A stretch of 64,000 bases of DNA from Ancylomarina subtilis (GTDB taxonomy: Bacteria > Bacteroidota > Bacteroidia > Bacteroidales > Marinifilaceae), in the NCBI RefSeq assembly GCF_004217115.1, contig NZ_SHKN01000001.1, forward strand, positions 1,863,781-1,927,780, written 5' to 3'. The notes under the pieces are model-generated. The model had not been told where the DNA came from, did not search any database, and saw only the letters and a list, made by a program, of their open reading frames with translations. Below are positions 29,370-38,426 of this stretch, piece by piece (positions within the stretch are counted from its first letter, which is position 1; every line of letters begins with the position of its first letter). The position numbers and the translations under genes were made by a program.

Positions 29370-29526
29370 TTAATTACAATTCATTACTTTAAAAGCAAAA
29401 ATAGTAATAATTCATAAGCCCAACTCACTCCGAATTTGATTTTATGAAATTTAGAACGAATACAGGGAAGGTTTAATCTCCTGAATACCAACTCTGATCA
29501 ATATTAGGTTATGATTAAAACGAATT

Positions 29527-30816
29527 TTAGAAATTCTTAGTCGAGTTCAAGGTCTCATATCCAATTAAACGATCGTAATTTTTTGCAATATCATGATAAT
29601 AGACATAGATCATGTAGTCATTTTCAGTCTGCCAATGACTCCCCTCGATATAGGACAGATCTGGTTGACTAGCCCCCTTTTCAAGTAATGCGTAGGCATA
29701 ATTATAATAGCCCTGCTTCAAATAAATACTTTTCTGATATGCCCTCAAATCATAATCGTAAACCATCCTATTGTTCTCGTTGCATTCCCAATTATTAAAA
29801 GCACCATATACGTACATATCGCCATGTTTTAACTCATTTTTAAAAGGCAAAGTAAAAACAACACGTGCATAATCGGCTTCGGTACTCGGTTCTTTTCTCT
29901 CATCTACTGAAACAACAGAGATACCATTATTATCTCTCCGATATATATAAGGATCAAACTGGCGAAGTTTCCCAGGGCTCAAATTTACCACAGTTTCATT
30001 ATCAATATTTTCAATAGATCGGATATAGATCGATTGATAACGAAAACTCTTTAAATCGAAATAATGGAACTCATTATTCCCGGGAAATACATAGGCCATA
30101 TTATTATCAAACACCATTTCGTCCTTACGGATAAACACAGGCTGAACCTTCATTTGACTTCCATCCGATCGATCATTCTGCCTTAAAATAACCGTAAGAT
30201 CAGACTGTGGATTATCAATCATGAAACCTGGATGCAGAATACTGAACAAGACTTCCTGATGGGTCTTTCTGAGATCCATACTTATAGGATGCTTTACCTT
30301 ACCTTTTAACTCCACTTTAGAATCTAAAAGCATAAAGCGTTGCCGAAGAACAACATTCTCGGTATCAAAATCCTGATAGACTTCAAGAATATAATTTCCA
30401 GACAGTTTCAAATTCACATCGTCATTGGGAAGCTTAAGCGAATAATGCACGTAGTCAACATTGGTATTGAAAGAAAATTCATAAGTCTGAATCTGATTTT
30501 CAGAAAAGCCTTCTAAATAGTCAAACTCACTTAAACCCGATGATTTCCAATCAGCATCACAATGAATTATTCGATAGGAGTAATCTTGAATATCTCTACC
30601 AATTTCATCGAAGGAAAACTGAAGTTGATTTTCTCCTTTTAATTCAATAATAGGGGGTGACATTTCCCACCCCATAGGAAAACATTGAACAGTATGAATA
30701 CTAACTTTCTTTATCTCATTCTTATAAATGCTGATTCCTTCGGAGCCAAAAGCGCTTAGACAATAAGAGATACAGAAGTATGATATAAAAAAGACCTTTG
30801 AGAGGAACCTAAACAT
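29527..30816 (-). CDS. Type IX secretion system plug-domain protein (DUF5103)
   Basis: This 429-residue protein has a signal peptide (about 1-25) and matches the DUF5103 / T9SS plug family as I know it. The N-terminal beta domain begins 'KVSIHTVQCFPMGWEMSPPIIELKGENQLQFSFDEI' and 'YSYRIIHCDADWKSSGLSEFDYLEGF', with the conserved 'SGNYILEVYQD' further on. The C-terminal half resembles an Ig/CBM48-like domain ('DMYVYGAFNNWECNENNRMVYD', 'YYNYAYAL'). In F. johnsoniae a family member plugs the SprA translocon from the periplasmic side when no substrate is being exported. Its presence fits the T9SS substrates at 6-27 kb, though it is not in their operon. It is divergent from nqrA. Confidence 0.85.
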   Translation of the reverse strand: MFRFLSKVFFISYFCISYCLSAFGSEGISIYKNEIKKVSIHTVQCFPMGWEMSPPIIELKGENQLQFSFDEIGRDIQDYSYRIIHCDADWKSSGLSEFDYLEGFSENQIQTYEFSFNTNVDYVHYSLKLPNDDVNLKLSGNYILEVYQDFDTENVVLRQRFMLLDSKVELKGKVKHPISMDLRKTHQEVLFSILHPGFMIDNPQSDLTVILRQNDRSDGSQMKVQPVFIRKDEMVFDNNMAYVFPGNNEFHYFDLKSFRYQSIYIRSIENIDNETVVNLSPGKLRQFDPYIYRRDNNGISVVSVDERKEPSTEADYARVVFTLPFKNELKHGDMYVYGAFNNWECNENNRMVYDYDLRAYQKSIYLKQGYYNYAYALLEKGASQPDLSYIEGSHWQTENDYMIYVYYHDIAKNYDRLIGYETLNSTKNF

Positions 30817-30880
30817 TTGGATATCTATATATGAAGTTTATAAATTATAAGAATTACTACAAATATATAAAATTGCTTTA

Positions 30881-30977
30881 TATCTTTGTTTTCGATTTCC
30901 CAAGGCATTCTATCTAGTTATTAAGAGCTTTTAAATAGCATTTAAATGCCGATTTCTTTATAGAAATATTGCCTTGG
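30881..30977 (+). promoter_or_regulatory. nqr promoter element and structured 5' leader
   Basis: TATCTTTG at 30881-30888 matches the -7 consensus TAnnTTTG and would start transcription near 30895, leaving a leader of about 130 bases before nqrA. The leader can fold into one long stem: CCAAGGCA (30900-30907) with TGCCTTGG (30970-30977), stacked on TTCTAT (30908-30913) with ATAGAA (30960-30965), capped by GCTTTTAAAT / ATTTAAATGC (30927-30949, one mismatch). No T run follows, so it is not a simple terminator. It may be a regulatory RNA element or a protein-binding site; its role is unknown. Confidence 0.5.
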
Positions 30978-31022
30978 ATTTAGTTAATTTTTAAACAAAT
31001 TAATCATATCAAATAGTTTAAC

Positions 31023-32378
31023 ATGTCTGAAGTTAAAAAGATCAAAAAAGGCTTAGATATTAAGCTGATAGGAAAGGCTGACAAAGTACTTGAAAAGGCT
31101 GATCGTTCTGAGACATTTGCAATTAAACCTACCGATTTTCCTGGACTTACTCCAAAATTAAAAGTAAAGGTTGATGCTGAAGTTAAAGCAGGTTCTGCTT
31201 TATTCTTCGATAAGTATCGCCCTGAAATTAATTTTACCTCTCCGGTTAGTGGTAAGGTTGTTGCCGTGAATCGTGGCGAAAGAAGAAAAATTCTTGAAGT
31301 CATCATTCAGGCTGACAATGAATTGCAATACGAAGAATTCAAGAAAGCTAATCCTGCTGACTTATCTCGCGAAGAAGTTAAAGAGCAGTTGTTAAAATCA
31401 GGTTTATGGGCTTTCCTTCGTCAGCGTCCTTACGACGTTATCGCAAATCCAGCTGATGCACCCAAAGCGATTCACATATCTGCTTTTGATTCTGCACCGC
31501 TTGCTGCCGATTTCGATTATTTAGTTGAAGGTGAAGCTGAAGCTTTCCAAATGGGTCTTGATGCTTTAACGAAACTTACCGATGGAAAAGTTCACTTAAA
31601 CATCAATGCACAGAAAACGCAGTCGAAGGTTTTCACTGAAGCAAAAAATGTTGTTATCAACAAATTCGCAGGTGTACACCCAGCGGGTAATGTTGGTGTT
31701 CAAATCCACAAACTGGATCCTATTAATAAAGGAGATGTTGTTTGGGTGATTCGTCCTCAGGAAATTCTTTTCATGGGTAGACTATTCCAAAAAGGGATTT
31801 ATGATGTGAGCCGTAAAATCGCTCTTACAGGATCTGAAGTAAAAAAACCTTCATATTACGATACCATTCTTGGAGCTTCAGTTCGTAACATTCTTAAAGC
31901 TCAGCTTAAAGATGATGATAAAATCAGAGTCATCTCGGGTAATGTTCTGACAGGAACACAAATTCCTGAAGATGGCTTCTTAGGTTTCTATGATTCACAA
32001 ATTACGGTTATTCCTGAAGGAGATGAGTACGAATTCTTAGGTTGGGCACTTCCAGGCTTGAAGAAATTCTCTATGTCGAAGACTTTCTTCTCATGGTTGA
32101 CACCAAATAAGGAATACCGATTAGATGCAAACCTACATGGAGAGCACCGTGCTTTTGTAATGACAGGTGAGTACGACAAGGTATTACCTATGGATGTACT
32201 TCCTCAGCAATTGATCAAATCTATTATGGTTGAAGATATCGATCAAATGGAACAATTGGGTATTTACGAAGTAGCTCCAGAAGATCTTGCTTTGTGCGAA
32301 TTTGTTTGTACATCAAAAATTAATGTACAGGATATCGTTCGTCAGGGAATTGATCTGATGATTAAAGAAATGAGCTAA
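31023..32378 (+). CDS. nqrA: Na+-translocating NADH:quinone reductase subunit A
   Basis: The 451 residues agree with the usual NqrA length (about 450). Family motifs include the N-terminal 'KKGLDIKLIGKAD' and 'KPTDFPGLTPKLKVKVDAEVKAGSALFFDKYRPEINFTSPVSGKVVAVNRGERR' in the biotinyl-like fold, then 'LWAFLRQRPYDVIANP' and 'GVHPAGNVGVQIHKLDPINKGDVVWVI'. NqrA is the peripheral cytoplasmic subunit of Na+-NQR and takes part in quinone binding. It is the first of six genes in canonical order nqrA-B-C-D-E-F, with gaps of only 7-52 bases, so one transcript is very likely. The complex oxidises NADH, reduces quinone and pumps Na+ out. Confidence 0.97.
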   Translation: MSEVKKIKKGLDIKLIGKADKVLEKADRSETFAIKPTDFPGLTPKLKVKVDAEVKAGSALFFDKYRPEINFTSPVSGKVVAVNRGERRKILEVIIQADNELQYEEFKKANPADLSREEVKEQLLKSGLWAFLRQRPYDVIANPADAPKAIHISAFDSAPLAADFDYLVEGEAEAFQMGLDALTKLTDGKVHLNINAQKTQSKVFTEAKNVVINKFAGVHPAGNVGVQIHKLDPINKGDVVWVIRPQEILFMGRLFQKGIYDVSRKIALTGSEVKKPSYYDTILGASVRNILKAQLKDDDKIRVISGNVLTGTQIPEDGFLGFYDSQITVIPEGDEYEFLGWALPGLKKFSMSKTFFSWLTPNKEYRLDANLHGEHRAFVMTGEYDKVLPMDVLPQQLIKSIMVEDIDQMEQLGIYEVAPEDLALCEFVCTSKINVQDIVRQGIDLMIKEMS

Positions 32379-32402
32379 GAATAAACGGTAAATTATTTTA
32401 TA

Positions 32403-33581
32403 ATGAAAGCATTAAGAAAATTTCTTGATAAAAAGAAACCCTTATTTCAAAAGGGTGGGAAGTTTGCAAAGTTGCAATCCTCTTTCGAGGCTTTTGAAAC
32501 TTTCCTATACGTCCCTAATACAACATCACATACCGGAACACACATTAAAGATGCTATTGATTTAAAGCGTACCATGTCTGTTGTTGTATTGGCTTTAATT
32601 CCAGCTTTATTGTTTGGAATATATAACACCGGTTACCAGCATTTCCTTTCTCTTGGCCAGTCTGCTGAGTTTATGGATATCTGCATTTACGGTTTAATTA
32701 AAATCCTACCTATTATCGTTGTTTCATACGTAGTTGGTTTGGGTATTGAATTTGCCTTTGCACAGATGCGTGGTCACCAGGTAAACGAAGGCTTCCTTGT
32801 TTCAGGGATGCTTATTCCTCTAATCATGCCGGTTGGCGCACCTCTATGGATGGTTGCTGTTTCTACTGCATTTGCTGTAGTCATTGGTAAAGAGGTTTTT
32901 GGTGGTACTGGAATGAATATTTGGAATCCAGCTCTTGTAGCTCGTGCCTTCTTCTTCTTCGCCTATCCATCAAAAATGTCGGGTGATGTGGTTTGGATTG
33001 CTGAAAAGGCAGACAGTTTCTCTGGAGCGACTCCTTTAGCCCATGCTGCAACTCTAGTTGATGCAACGGGTAATACAGCAACTTCAATCTACACAGATCA
33101 CCTTTCTAACGTTTGGGATATGTTTGTTGGTTTAATCCCTGGATCAATTGGTGAAACATCAACTATCGCCATTCTAATTGGAGCTATTATTCTAATCGCT
33201 TCAGGAATTGGAAGCTGGAAAATTATGGCATCTGTTTTTGTTGGTGGTTATACCATGGGAGCAATTTTCAATCTTGTAGGCGCCAATGCCTATATGGAGT
33301 TAATTCCAGCATGGCAACACTTAATTATGGGTGGTTTTGCATTTGGAGCTGTCTTTATGGCTACCGATCCAGTATCAGCTGCTCAAACTGCTCGCGGAAA
33401 AATCATCTACGGTTTCCTTATTGGTTTCCTAGCTGTGTTGATTCGTGTGTTGAACGCAGGTTTCCCAGAAGCTATGATGCTAGCAATTCTATTGATGAAT
33501 ACCTTTGCTCCTCTTATCGATCATTATGTGGTTCAGGGTAATATCAAGAGAAGATTGAAACGTGTTAAGGTAAATGCTTAA
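32403..33581 (+). CDS. nqrB: Na+-translocating NADH:quinone reductase subunit B
   Basis: This 392-residue integral membrane subunit has many hydrophobic segments. It carries the covalent FMN site: Thr210 in SFSGATPLAHA, the counterpart of Thr236 in Vibrio cholerae NqrB. Other family stretches are 'DLKRTMSVVVLALIPALLFGIYNTGYQ', 'GKEVFGGTGMNIWNPALVARAFFFFAYP' and 'ATDPVSAAQTARGKIIYGFLIG'. With NqrD and NqrE it forms the membrane core and the Na+ path and has a riboflavin site in other species. The FMN is attached by ApbE, encoded just after the operon. Confidence 0.97.
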   Translation: MKALRKFLDKKKPLFQKGGKFAKLQSSFEAFETFLYVPNTTSHTGTHIKDAIDLKRTMSVVVLALIPALLFGIYNTGYQHFLSLGQSAEFMDICIYGLIKILPIIVVSYVVGLGIEFAFAQMRGHQVNEGFLVSGMLIPLIMPVGAPLWMVAVSTAFAVVIGKEVFGGTGMNIWNPALVARAFFFFAYPSKMSGDVVWIAEKADSFSGATPLAHAATLVDATGNTATSIYTDHLSNVWDMFVGLIPGSIGETSTIAILIGAIILIASGIGSWKIMASVFVGGYTMGAIFNLVGANAYMELIPAWQHLIMGGFAFGAVFMATDPVSAAQTARGKIIYGFLIGFLAVLIRVLNAGFPEAMMLAILLMNTFAPLIDHYVVQGNIKRRLKRVKVNA

Positions 33582-33600
33582 TTAAAAAAACGTTTAGAAA

Positions 33601-34305
33601 ATGAATACTCAAAGCAATACATATACATTTCTTTATGCTGCCATCATGGTAGTGATTGTTGCGGCAGTACTTTCTTTCACATCATTGTCATTGAAAGGAC
33701 GTCAAAACATGAATAAAGAAATTGAGAAAAAGCAAAACATTCTTAAGGCTGTGAATGTTGCTTCGACTCCTGCAAATGCGGTTGAGCTTTTCGACAAATA
33801 CATTGTTGAAGCCATTATCGTAAACTCAGAAGGCGAAGTAAAATCAAATGATAAAGCTGAGACTTTTAAAGTTGATTTGAAAAATGAAAATAAGAAAGAA
33901 CTTTCACAAAGAAATCTTCCTGTTTTTATTTTCAACGATACTAAAGTTGGTGAAAAACTAATTATTCCTGTTCGAGGAAAAGGAATGTGGGGACCAATCT
34001 GGGGATTTATCTCAATGGAACCCGATCGTAAAACCATTTACGGTGCCACCTTTGATCACCAAGGAGAAACGCCTGGTTTGGGTGCTGAAATCTCTAAAGC
34101 AGATTTCCAAAAGCCATTCACCGGGAAACAAATCTTTGATGATTCCAATGTTTTCACATCTCTAAAATTGGAAAAAGGAACAGCTTCTAATAATCCGCAT
34201 GCATTCGATGCTGTATCTGGAGGTACTGTTACTTCAAAAGGTTTAGAAGCCATGCTTCAGGATAACCTTAGCAGTTATGAAAAGTTTTTAAAATCTTCAA
34301 AATAA
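33601..34305 (+). CDS. nqrC: Na+-translocating NADH:quinone reductase subunit C
   Basis: The 234-residue protein has one N-terminal membrane anchor (about residues 8-30) and a periplasmic FMN-binding domain. '[39 protein letters not shown]' is the conserved core. The covalent FMN acceptor is Thr209 in the motif SGGTVTSKG, equal to Thr225 of the Vibrio SGAT motif; here the third residue is Gly instead of Ala. The segment is otherwise normal, so I expect flavinylation by ApbE. It sits 19 bases after nqrB and 7 before nqrD. Confidence 0.96.
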   Translation: MNTQSNTYTFLYAAIMVVIVAAVLSFTSLSLKGRQNMNKEIEKKQNILKAVNVASTPANAVELFDKYIVEAIIVNSEGEVKSNDKAETFKVDLKNENKKELSQRNLPVFIFNDTKVGEKLIIPVRGKGMWGPIWGFISMEPDRKTIYGATFDHQGETPGLGAEISKADFQKPFTGKQIFDDSNVFTSLKLEKGTASNNPHAFDAVSGGTVTSKGLEAMLQDNLSSYEKFLKSSK

Positions 34306-34312
34306 GATAAAG

Positions 34313-34954
34313 ATGAGCGATAAAGAACCATTATTCTCAGCTAAGAATCGAAAATTGCTGACCAACCCCTTGGGTAGCGATAACCCGATTACCATTCAGG
34401 TATTGGGTATCTGTTCGGCCTTGGCGGTAACTGCAAAATTAGAACCAGCAGTGGTAATGACCATTTCAGTTATGGCTGTATTGGCACTTGCTAATGTTAT
34501 AGTTTCATTACTTAGAAACACGATTCCATCACGTATCCGTATCATTGTTCAACTTGTTATTGTTGCAGCATTGGTAATCCTTGTAGACCAAATTCTAAAA
34601 GCTTATGCTTACGATGTAAGTAAACAACTTTCAGTATTTGTGGGTCTGATTATCACAAACTGTATCATTATGGGACGTCTTGAGGCTTTTGCTTTAGGTA
34701 ACCGTCCTTGGCCTGCTTTTCTTGATGGTATCGGGAATGCTGCCGGATACGGTATTATTCTTGTGATTGTAGCTTTCTTTCGTGAATTATTAGGATCAGG
34801 AAGTCTTTACGGTTTCCAGGTGATTCCTCAATCATTTTACGATATGGGATACCAAAACAACGGTTTAATGATATTACCTCCAATGGCATTGGTGACTGTA
34901 GGTATCATTATCTGGGTACAAAGATCTCGTAACAAAGCTCTAATTGAGTCCTAA
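34313..34954 (+). CDS. nqrD: Na+-translocating NADH:quinone reductase subunit D
   Basis: This 213-residue hydrophobic protein fits NqrD (about 210 residues, six membrane helices). Recognisable parts are '[36 protein letters not shown]', '[38 protein letters not shown]' and '[13 protein letters not shown]'. NqrD and NqrE are pseudo-symmetric partners related to RnfE and RnfA. In known structures they hold an iron-sulfur centre between them, using a conserved Cys in each; the matching Cys is in ITNCIIMG. Confidence 0.97.
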   Translation: MSDKEPLFSAKNRKLLTNPLGSDNPITIQVLGICSALAVTAKLEPAVVMTISVMAVLALANVIVSLLRNTIPSRIRIIVQLVIVAALVILVDQILKAYAYDVSKQLSVFVGLIITNCIIMGRLEAFALGNRPWPAFLDGIGNAAGYGIILVIVAFFRELLGSGSLYGFQVIPQSFYDMGYQNNGLMILPPMALVTVGIIIWVQRSRNKALIES

Positions 34955-34974
34955 TTTTAAAGAAAAATCGAAAC

Positions 34975-35592
34975 ATGGAAAATCTGATTAATATATTTAT
35001 CAAGTCGATTTTTATCGACAACATGGTGTTCGCATTCTTCTTTGGAATGTGTTCGTACCTTGCAGTTTCTAAAACTGTTAAAACTTCTATGGGACTAGGT
35101 TTAGCCGTAGTTTTTGTATTAGGAATTACAGTTCCAATGAACTACATGCTAAACAAATATATTTTGTCCGAAGGTGCTTTAACATGGATTTCTGATTCGA
35201 TGAAAGATGTCGACTTAAGTTTCTTAAGTTTCATCATGTTTATCGCAGTAATTGCATCAATGGTACAATTGGTCGAAATGATTGTTGAGAAATTTGCTCC
35301 GGCACTTTACTCATCTCTAGGTATTTTCTTGCCACTTATTGCTGTAAACTGTGCAATTTTGGGTGGTTCTCTATTCATGCAGGAAAGAGACTATTCAACT
35401 TTAGCTGAAGCCACTTCGTTTGGTCTTGGATCAGGTATTGGTTGGTTACTTGCTATCGTAGGAATTGCAGCTATTCGTGAAAAAATCCGTTACTCTAACA
35501 TCCCAGCTCCTCTTAGAGGTCTTGGAATTACATTTATTGTAACAGGATTAATGGGAATTGCTTTTATGAGCTTTATGGGTATTAAACTCTAA
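34975..35592 (+). CDS. nqrE: Na+-translocating NADH:quinone reductase subunit E
   Basis: This 205-residue membrane subunit matches NqrE (about 200 residues). Family signatures are the N-terminal '[36 protein letters not shown]', '[14 protein letters not shown]'-like helix 2 and '[21 protein letters not shown]'. The Cys in 'AVNCAILG' and the one in 'GMCSYLAV' are candidate ligands of the intramembrane iron centre shared with NqrD. It is 20 bases after nqrD in the same operon. Confidence 0.97.
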   Translation: MENLINIFIKSIFIDNMVFAFFFGMCSYLAVSKTVKTSMGLGLAVVFVLGITVPMNYMLNKYILSEGALTWISDSMKDVDLSFLSFIMFIAVIASMVQLVEMIVEKFAPALYSSLGIFLPLIAVNCAILGGSLFMQERDYSTLAEATSFGLGSGIGWLLAIVGIAAIREKIRYSNIPAPLRGLGITFIVTGLMGIAFMSFMGIKL

Positions 35593-35644
35593 GCTGATAA
35601 TAAAACAGTAAAATTTAGTTTAAAAAAAATTAATCGAACTAGAG

Positions 35645-36928
35645 ATGATATTATTAACAACACAGGGAGCTGTTACAGGCACAAGTGATTCAGTTGTTAT
35701 CGGAATTAGTATAGCAATTTTCTTACTTGTAATCCTGGTCCTAGTTTCTATCCTTTTATTTGCAAAGAAGAAACTAACTCCATCAGGGGAAGTAACGATT
35801 GATATTAATGATGGCGATCAAAAATTAGTTGTTGAGCCAGGAAACACCCTATTAGGCACATTAGGTGCAGCAAAAATCTTCTTACCATCAGCTTGTGGTG
35901 GTGGTGGAACATGTGCAATGTGTAAATGTCAGGTGCACGATGGTGCTGGAAGTATTCTTCCTACTGAAACGGGCTATTTTACTCGTAAAGAAGCTCAAAA
36001 CAACTGGCGTTTGGCTTGTCAGGTAAAAGTAAAAGAAGACATGACCATGTCTATTCCTCAAGAAATTCTGGGAATTAAGAAATGGGAATGTGAAGTGGTT
36101 TCAAACAATAACGTAGCAACCTTTATTAAGGAGTTCGTTGTTAAGTTACCAGAAGGTGAAATCCTTGATTTCAAATCAGGTGGATATATTCAAATTGATG
36201 TACCTAAAATCGATGTTGATTTTAAGGACATGGATATTGAAGAACAATACCGTGGAGAATGGGAACAATTTAAGATGTTTGATCTTAAGATGAAAAATCC
36301 TGAGCCAACTTATCGTGCCTATTCAATGGCTAACCACCCTGCCGAGGGAAATATTGTAATGCTTAATATTCGTATTGCAACCCCTCCTTTCGATAGAGTT
36401 AGTGGTGGTTGGATGAATGTAAACCCAGGTATCTGTTCATCATTTATCTTCTCGCGTAAGCCAGGTGATAAGGTGACTGTTTCAGGTCCTTACGGAGAAT
36501 TCTTCATCAAGGAGACGAATAATGAAATGATGTTTATTGGTGGTGGTGCTGGTATGGCTCCAATGCGTTCTCATATCTTCCACTTATTCCACACTGTGAA
36601 AACAGGTCGTAAGGCTACTTTCTGGTATGGAGCACGTTCGTTGAAAGAAGTTTTCTATGCAGAGCAATTTGATGCGATCGCAGCTGATTTCCCTAACTTC
36701 GAATGGCACTTAGCTCTTTCAGAGCCTCAGCCAGAAGATAATTGGGAAGGACCAACTGGATTTATCCATCAGGTGATCTACGATAACTACTTGTCTAAAC
36801 ATGACGAGCCAGAAGATGTAGAATACTACCTATGTGGACCTCCAATGATGAACTCTGCAGTAACAAACATGCTGTATGAATTAGGAGTACCAGACGAAAT
36901 GGTTGAATTTGACGATTTCGGTTCATAA
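35645..36928 (+). CDS. nqrF: Na+-translocating NADH:quinone reductase subunit F
   Basis: The 427-residue NADH-input subunit has one N-terminal membrane helix (about 15-38). A ferredoxin domain follows, with the [2Fe-2S] ligands Cys84, Cys90, Cys93 and Cys125 (motif CGGGGTCAMC and a later LACQV). Then comes an FNR-like module with the FAD motif RAYSMAN and the NADH site 'FIGGGAGMAPMRSHIFHL' and 'YLCGPPMMNSAV', ending in the usual acidic-aromatic tail EFDDFGS. Electrons go NADH to FAD to 2Fe-2S and on to the membrane flavins. It is the last gene of the nqr operon and is followed within 10 bases by a strong terminator. Confidence 0.97.
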   Translation: MILLTTQGAVTGTSDSVVIGISIAIFLLVILVLVSILLFAKKKLTPSGEVTIDINDGDQKLVVEPGNTLLGTLGAAKIFLPSACGGGGTCAMCKCQVHDGAGSILPTETGYFTRKEAQNNWRLACQVKVKEDMTMSIPQEILGIKKWECEVVSNNNVATFIKEFVVKLPEGEILDFKSGGYIQIDVPKIDVDFKDMDIEEQYRGEWEQFKMFDLKMKNPEPTYRAYSMANHPAEGNIVMLNIRIATPPFDRVSGGWMNVNPGICSSFIFSRKPGDKVTVSGPYGEFFIKETNNEMMFIGGGAGMAPMRSHIFHLFHTVKTGRKATFWYGARSLKEVFYAEQFDAIAADFPNFEWHLALSEPQPEDNWEGPTGFIHQVIYDNYLSKHDEPEDVEYYLCGPPMMNSAVTNMLYELGVPDEMVEFDDFGS

Positions 36929-36937
36929 ATCTTTTAA

Positions 36938-36963
36938 GCCTCGGATCTTCCGAGGCTTTTTTT
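36938..36963 (+). terminator. Terminator of the nqr operon
   Basis: GC-rich 7-bp stem GCCTCGG / CCGAGGC, loop ATCTT, then seven T. Confidence 0.93.
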
Positions 36964-37038
36964 ATACATTCCTGCGAACAATATTTTTTACCTTTACAGC
37001 TTATTCATTTATCGATTATATTTTGAGCTTAAATCATC

Positions 37039-38043
37039 ATGATTAAAAAAATTCAATTACTGGTTCTGGCAGCTCTCCTAATGTTTGCTTGTCAACCATC
37101 AAAAAAAGACTACCAGTTTAACGAAGGTTATATTTGGGGTACGATCTATCATATCATTTACGACAATCCTAAGGGCAATGATTTGCATGAAGAAATTAAG
37201 GTGAAAATGAATGAATTTGATCATTCCCTATCAACCTATAAACCTAATTCTATCATATCAAGAGTCAACAATAACGACACAACTGTAATTCTTGATCACT
37301 ATTTTGAAACCGTTTTTAAACGTAGTCTGGAAATTTCTAAAATTACGAACGGAGCTTTTGATATGACAGTAGCCCCTTTGGTTAATGCCTGGGGATTTGG
37401 TTTTAAAAACAAACTGGAACCCGAGGATATTCCTGTTGACAGTCTTTTGCAAATTGTGGGATACAATAAAGTTAGTTTGCAGAATCATAAAGTTATCAAA
37501 TCCGATCTCAGAATCATGTTTGACCCAAGTGCCATTGCTAAAGGCTACGGTGTTGATGTGGTTGCTGATTTTCTTGAAAGCAAAGGAATTTCAAATTACA
37601 TGGTTGAAATCGGTGGTGAAATCAGAGTAAAAGGCGTGAGTGATAAAAATCGAAAATGGCGAGTTGGAATTGATAGACCCATTGACGATCCTAGCTTGCA
37701 AAAAAGAGAAATACAAGATGTGCTTAGTATGGAAGATGGCGCTATGGCAACTTCAGGAAATTATCGTCAATTCTACATCAAAGATGGTAAAAAATACGCC
37801 CATACCATCGATCCCAAGCTGGGTTATCCAGTTCAACACAGCCTCCTGTCTGCTTCAGTAATCGCGCCTGACTGTATGACAGCCGATGCCTATGCCACAG
37901 CCTTCATGGTTTTAGGTTTGGAAAAAAGTAAGGCCATCGTTGAGCAAGATCCAAATCTGGAAGCCTACTTTATTTACGCAGATGAAGAGGGAAAATACCA
38001 AACTTATTCCAGTGAAAAACTAAAGACTTTGATTATCCAGTAG
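37039..38043 (+). CDS. apbE: FAD:protein FMN transferase (lipoprotein)
   Basis: This 334-residue ApbE-family protein has a lipoprotein signal: a hydrophobic stretch ending in LLMFAC, so Cys18 or nearby would be lipidated and the enzyme held in the membrane facing the periplasm. Catalytic-family motifs are 'MNEFDHSLSTYKPNSIISRVN', 'FDMTVAPLVNAWGFG', 'DPSAIAKGYGVDVVADFLE', 'YMVEIGGEIRVKG', 'ATSGNYRQFYIKDGKKYAHTIDPKLGYPV' and 'CMTADAYATAFMVLG'. It transfers FMN from FAD to Thr in NqrB and NqrC. It lies 110 bases after nqrF behind the operon terminator, so it is probably expressed by its own promoter or by read-through, but is functionally tied to nqr. Confidence 0.96.
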   Translation: MIKKIQLLVLAALLMFACQPSKKDYQFNEGYIWGTIYHIIYDNPKGNDLHEEIKVKMNEFDHSLSTYKPNSIISRVNNNDTTVILDHYFETVFKRSLEISKITNGAFDMTVAPLVNAWGFGFKNKLEPEDIPVDSLLQIVGYNKVSLQNHKVIKSDLRIMFDPSAIAKGYGVDVVADFLESKGISNYMVEIGGEIRVKGVSDKNRKWRVGIDRPIDDPSLQKREIQDVLSMEDGAMATSGNYRQFYIKDGKKYAHTIDPKLGYPVQHSLLSASVIAPDCMTADAYATAFMVLGLEKSKAIVEQDPNLEAYFIYADEEGKYQTYSSEKLKTLIIQ

Positions 38044-38075
38044 AGATCATCGATTCTCTCGACGAGGTAAATAAC

Positions 38076-38110
38076 AAATCCCCTATCAAATAAAATTGAT
38101 AGGGGATTTT
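38076..38110 (+). terminator. Terminator of apbE
   Basis: Perfect 14-bp stem AAATCCCCTATCAA / TTGATAGGGGATTT with a 6-base loop and a T-rich tail. Confidence 0.92.
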
Positions 38111-38180
38111 GTCTGTCTTTCAAACTGAAAACAGTAAATTAAATTTTCATAAGATAAAATAACTTATAAGCTTAAATAAA

Positions 38181-38426
38181 TTATAATTGACCTAACTCCT
38201 TCTCTAAAATCGTCTCTTTACTGTACTGCCCTTTTTTATATGCTTTAGCTTGTTCAAGTTTATCTTGCGAAGTGGCACAACTAACACCTTCCTTCTTTAA
38301 AAATTCAGTTTTACCAATATGCGTTTCCGGGAATTGCCCATTTTTCTTGACAAGAATGGAAATCGCAAAACCAATAAATCCTATTCCTAAAATAACAACG
38401 CTAATTAAAATGAGTTTCAAAATCAT
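38181..38426 (-). CDS. Small single-pass membrane protein next to nqr-apbE
   Basis: An 81-residue protein with one N-terminal membrane helix (about residues 3-26, LILISVVILGIGFIGFAISILV), then a short soluble tail. The tail has the pattern 'KKNGQFPETHIGKTEFLKKEGVSCATSQDKLEQAKAYKKG', a form I recognise as common in small 'membrane or secreted' proteins of Bacteroidota, with a single Cys in SCATSQD. Function unknown. Its place after nqrA-F-apbE is where gammaproteobacteria encode NqrM, a small Cys-containing membrane protein needed for Na+-NQR assembly. It lacks NqrM's CGGL and Cys cluster, so it is not a plain NqrM, and it faces the opposite way. A shared role is only a guess. Confidence 0.8.
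   Translation of the reverse strand: MILKLILISVVILGIGFIGFAISILVKKNGQFPETHIGKTEFLKKEGVSCATSQDKLEQAKAYKKGQYSKETILEKELGQL

Noticed and set aside
30881-31022. Known riboswitch (FMN, TPP or similar) before nqrA
   Set aside because: The FMN and TPP consensus cores are not visible; only a generic structured leader can be supported.
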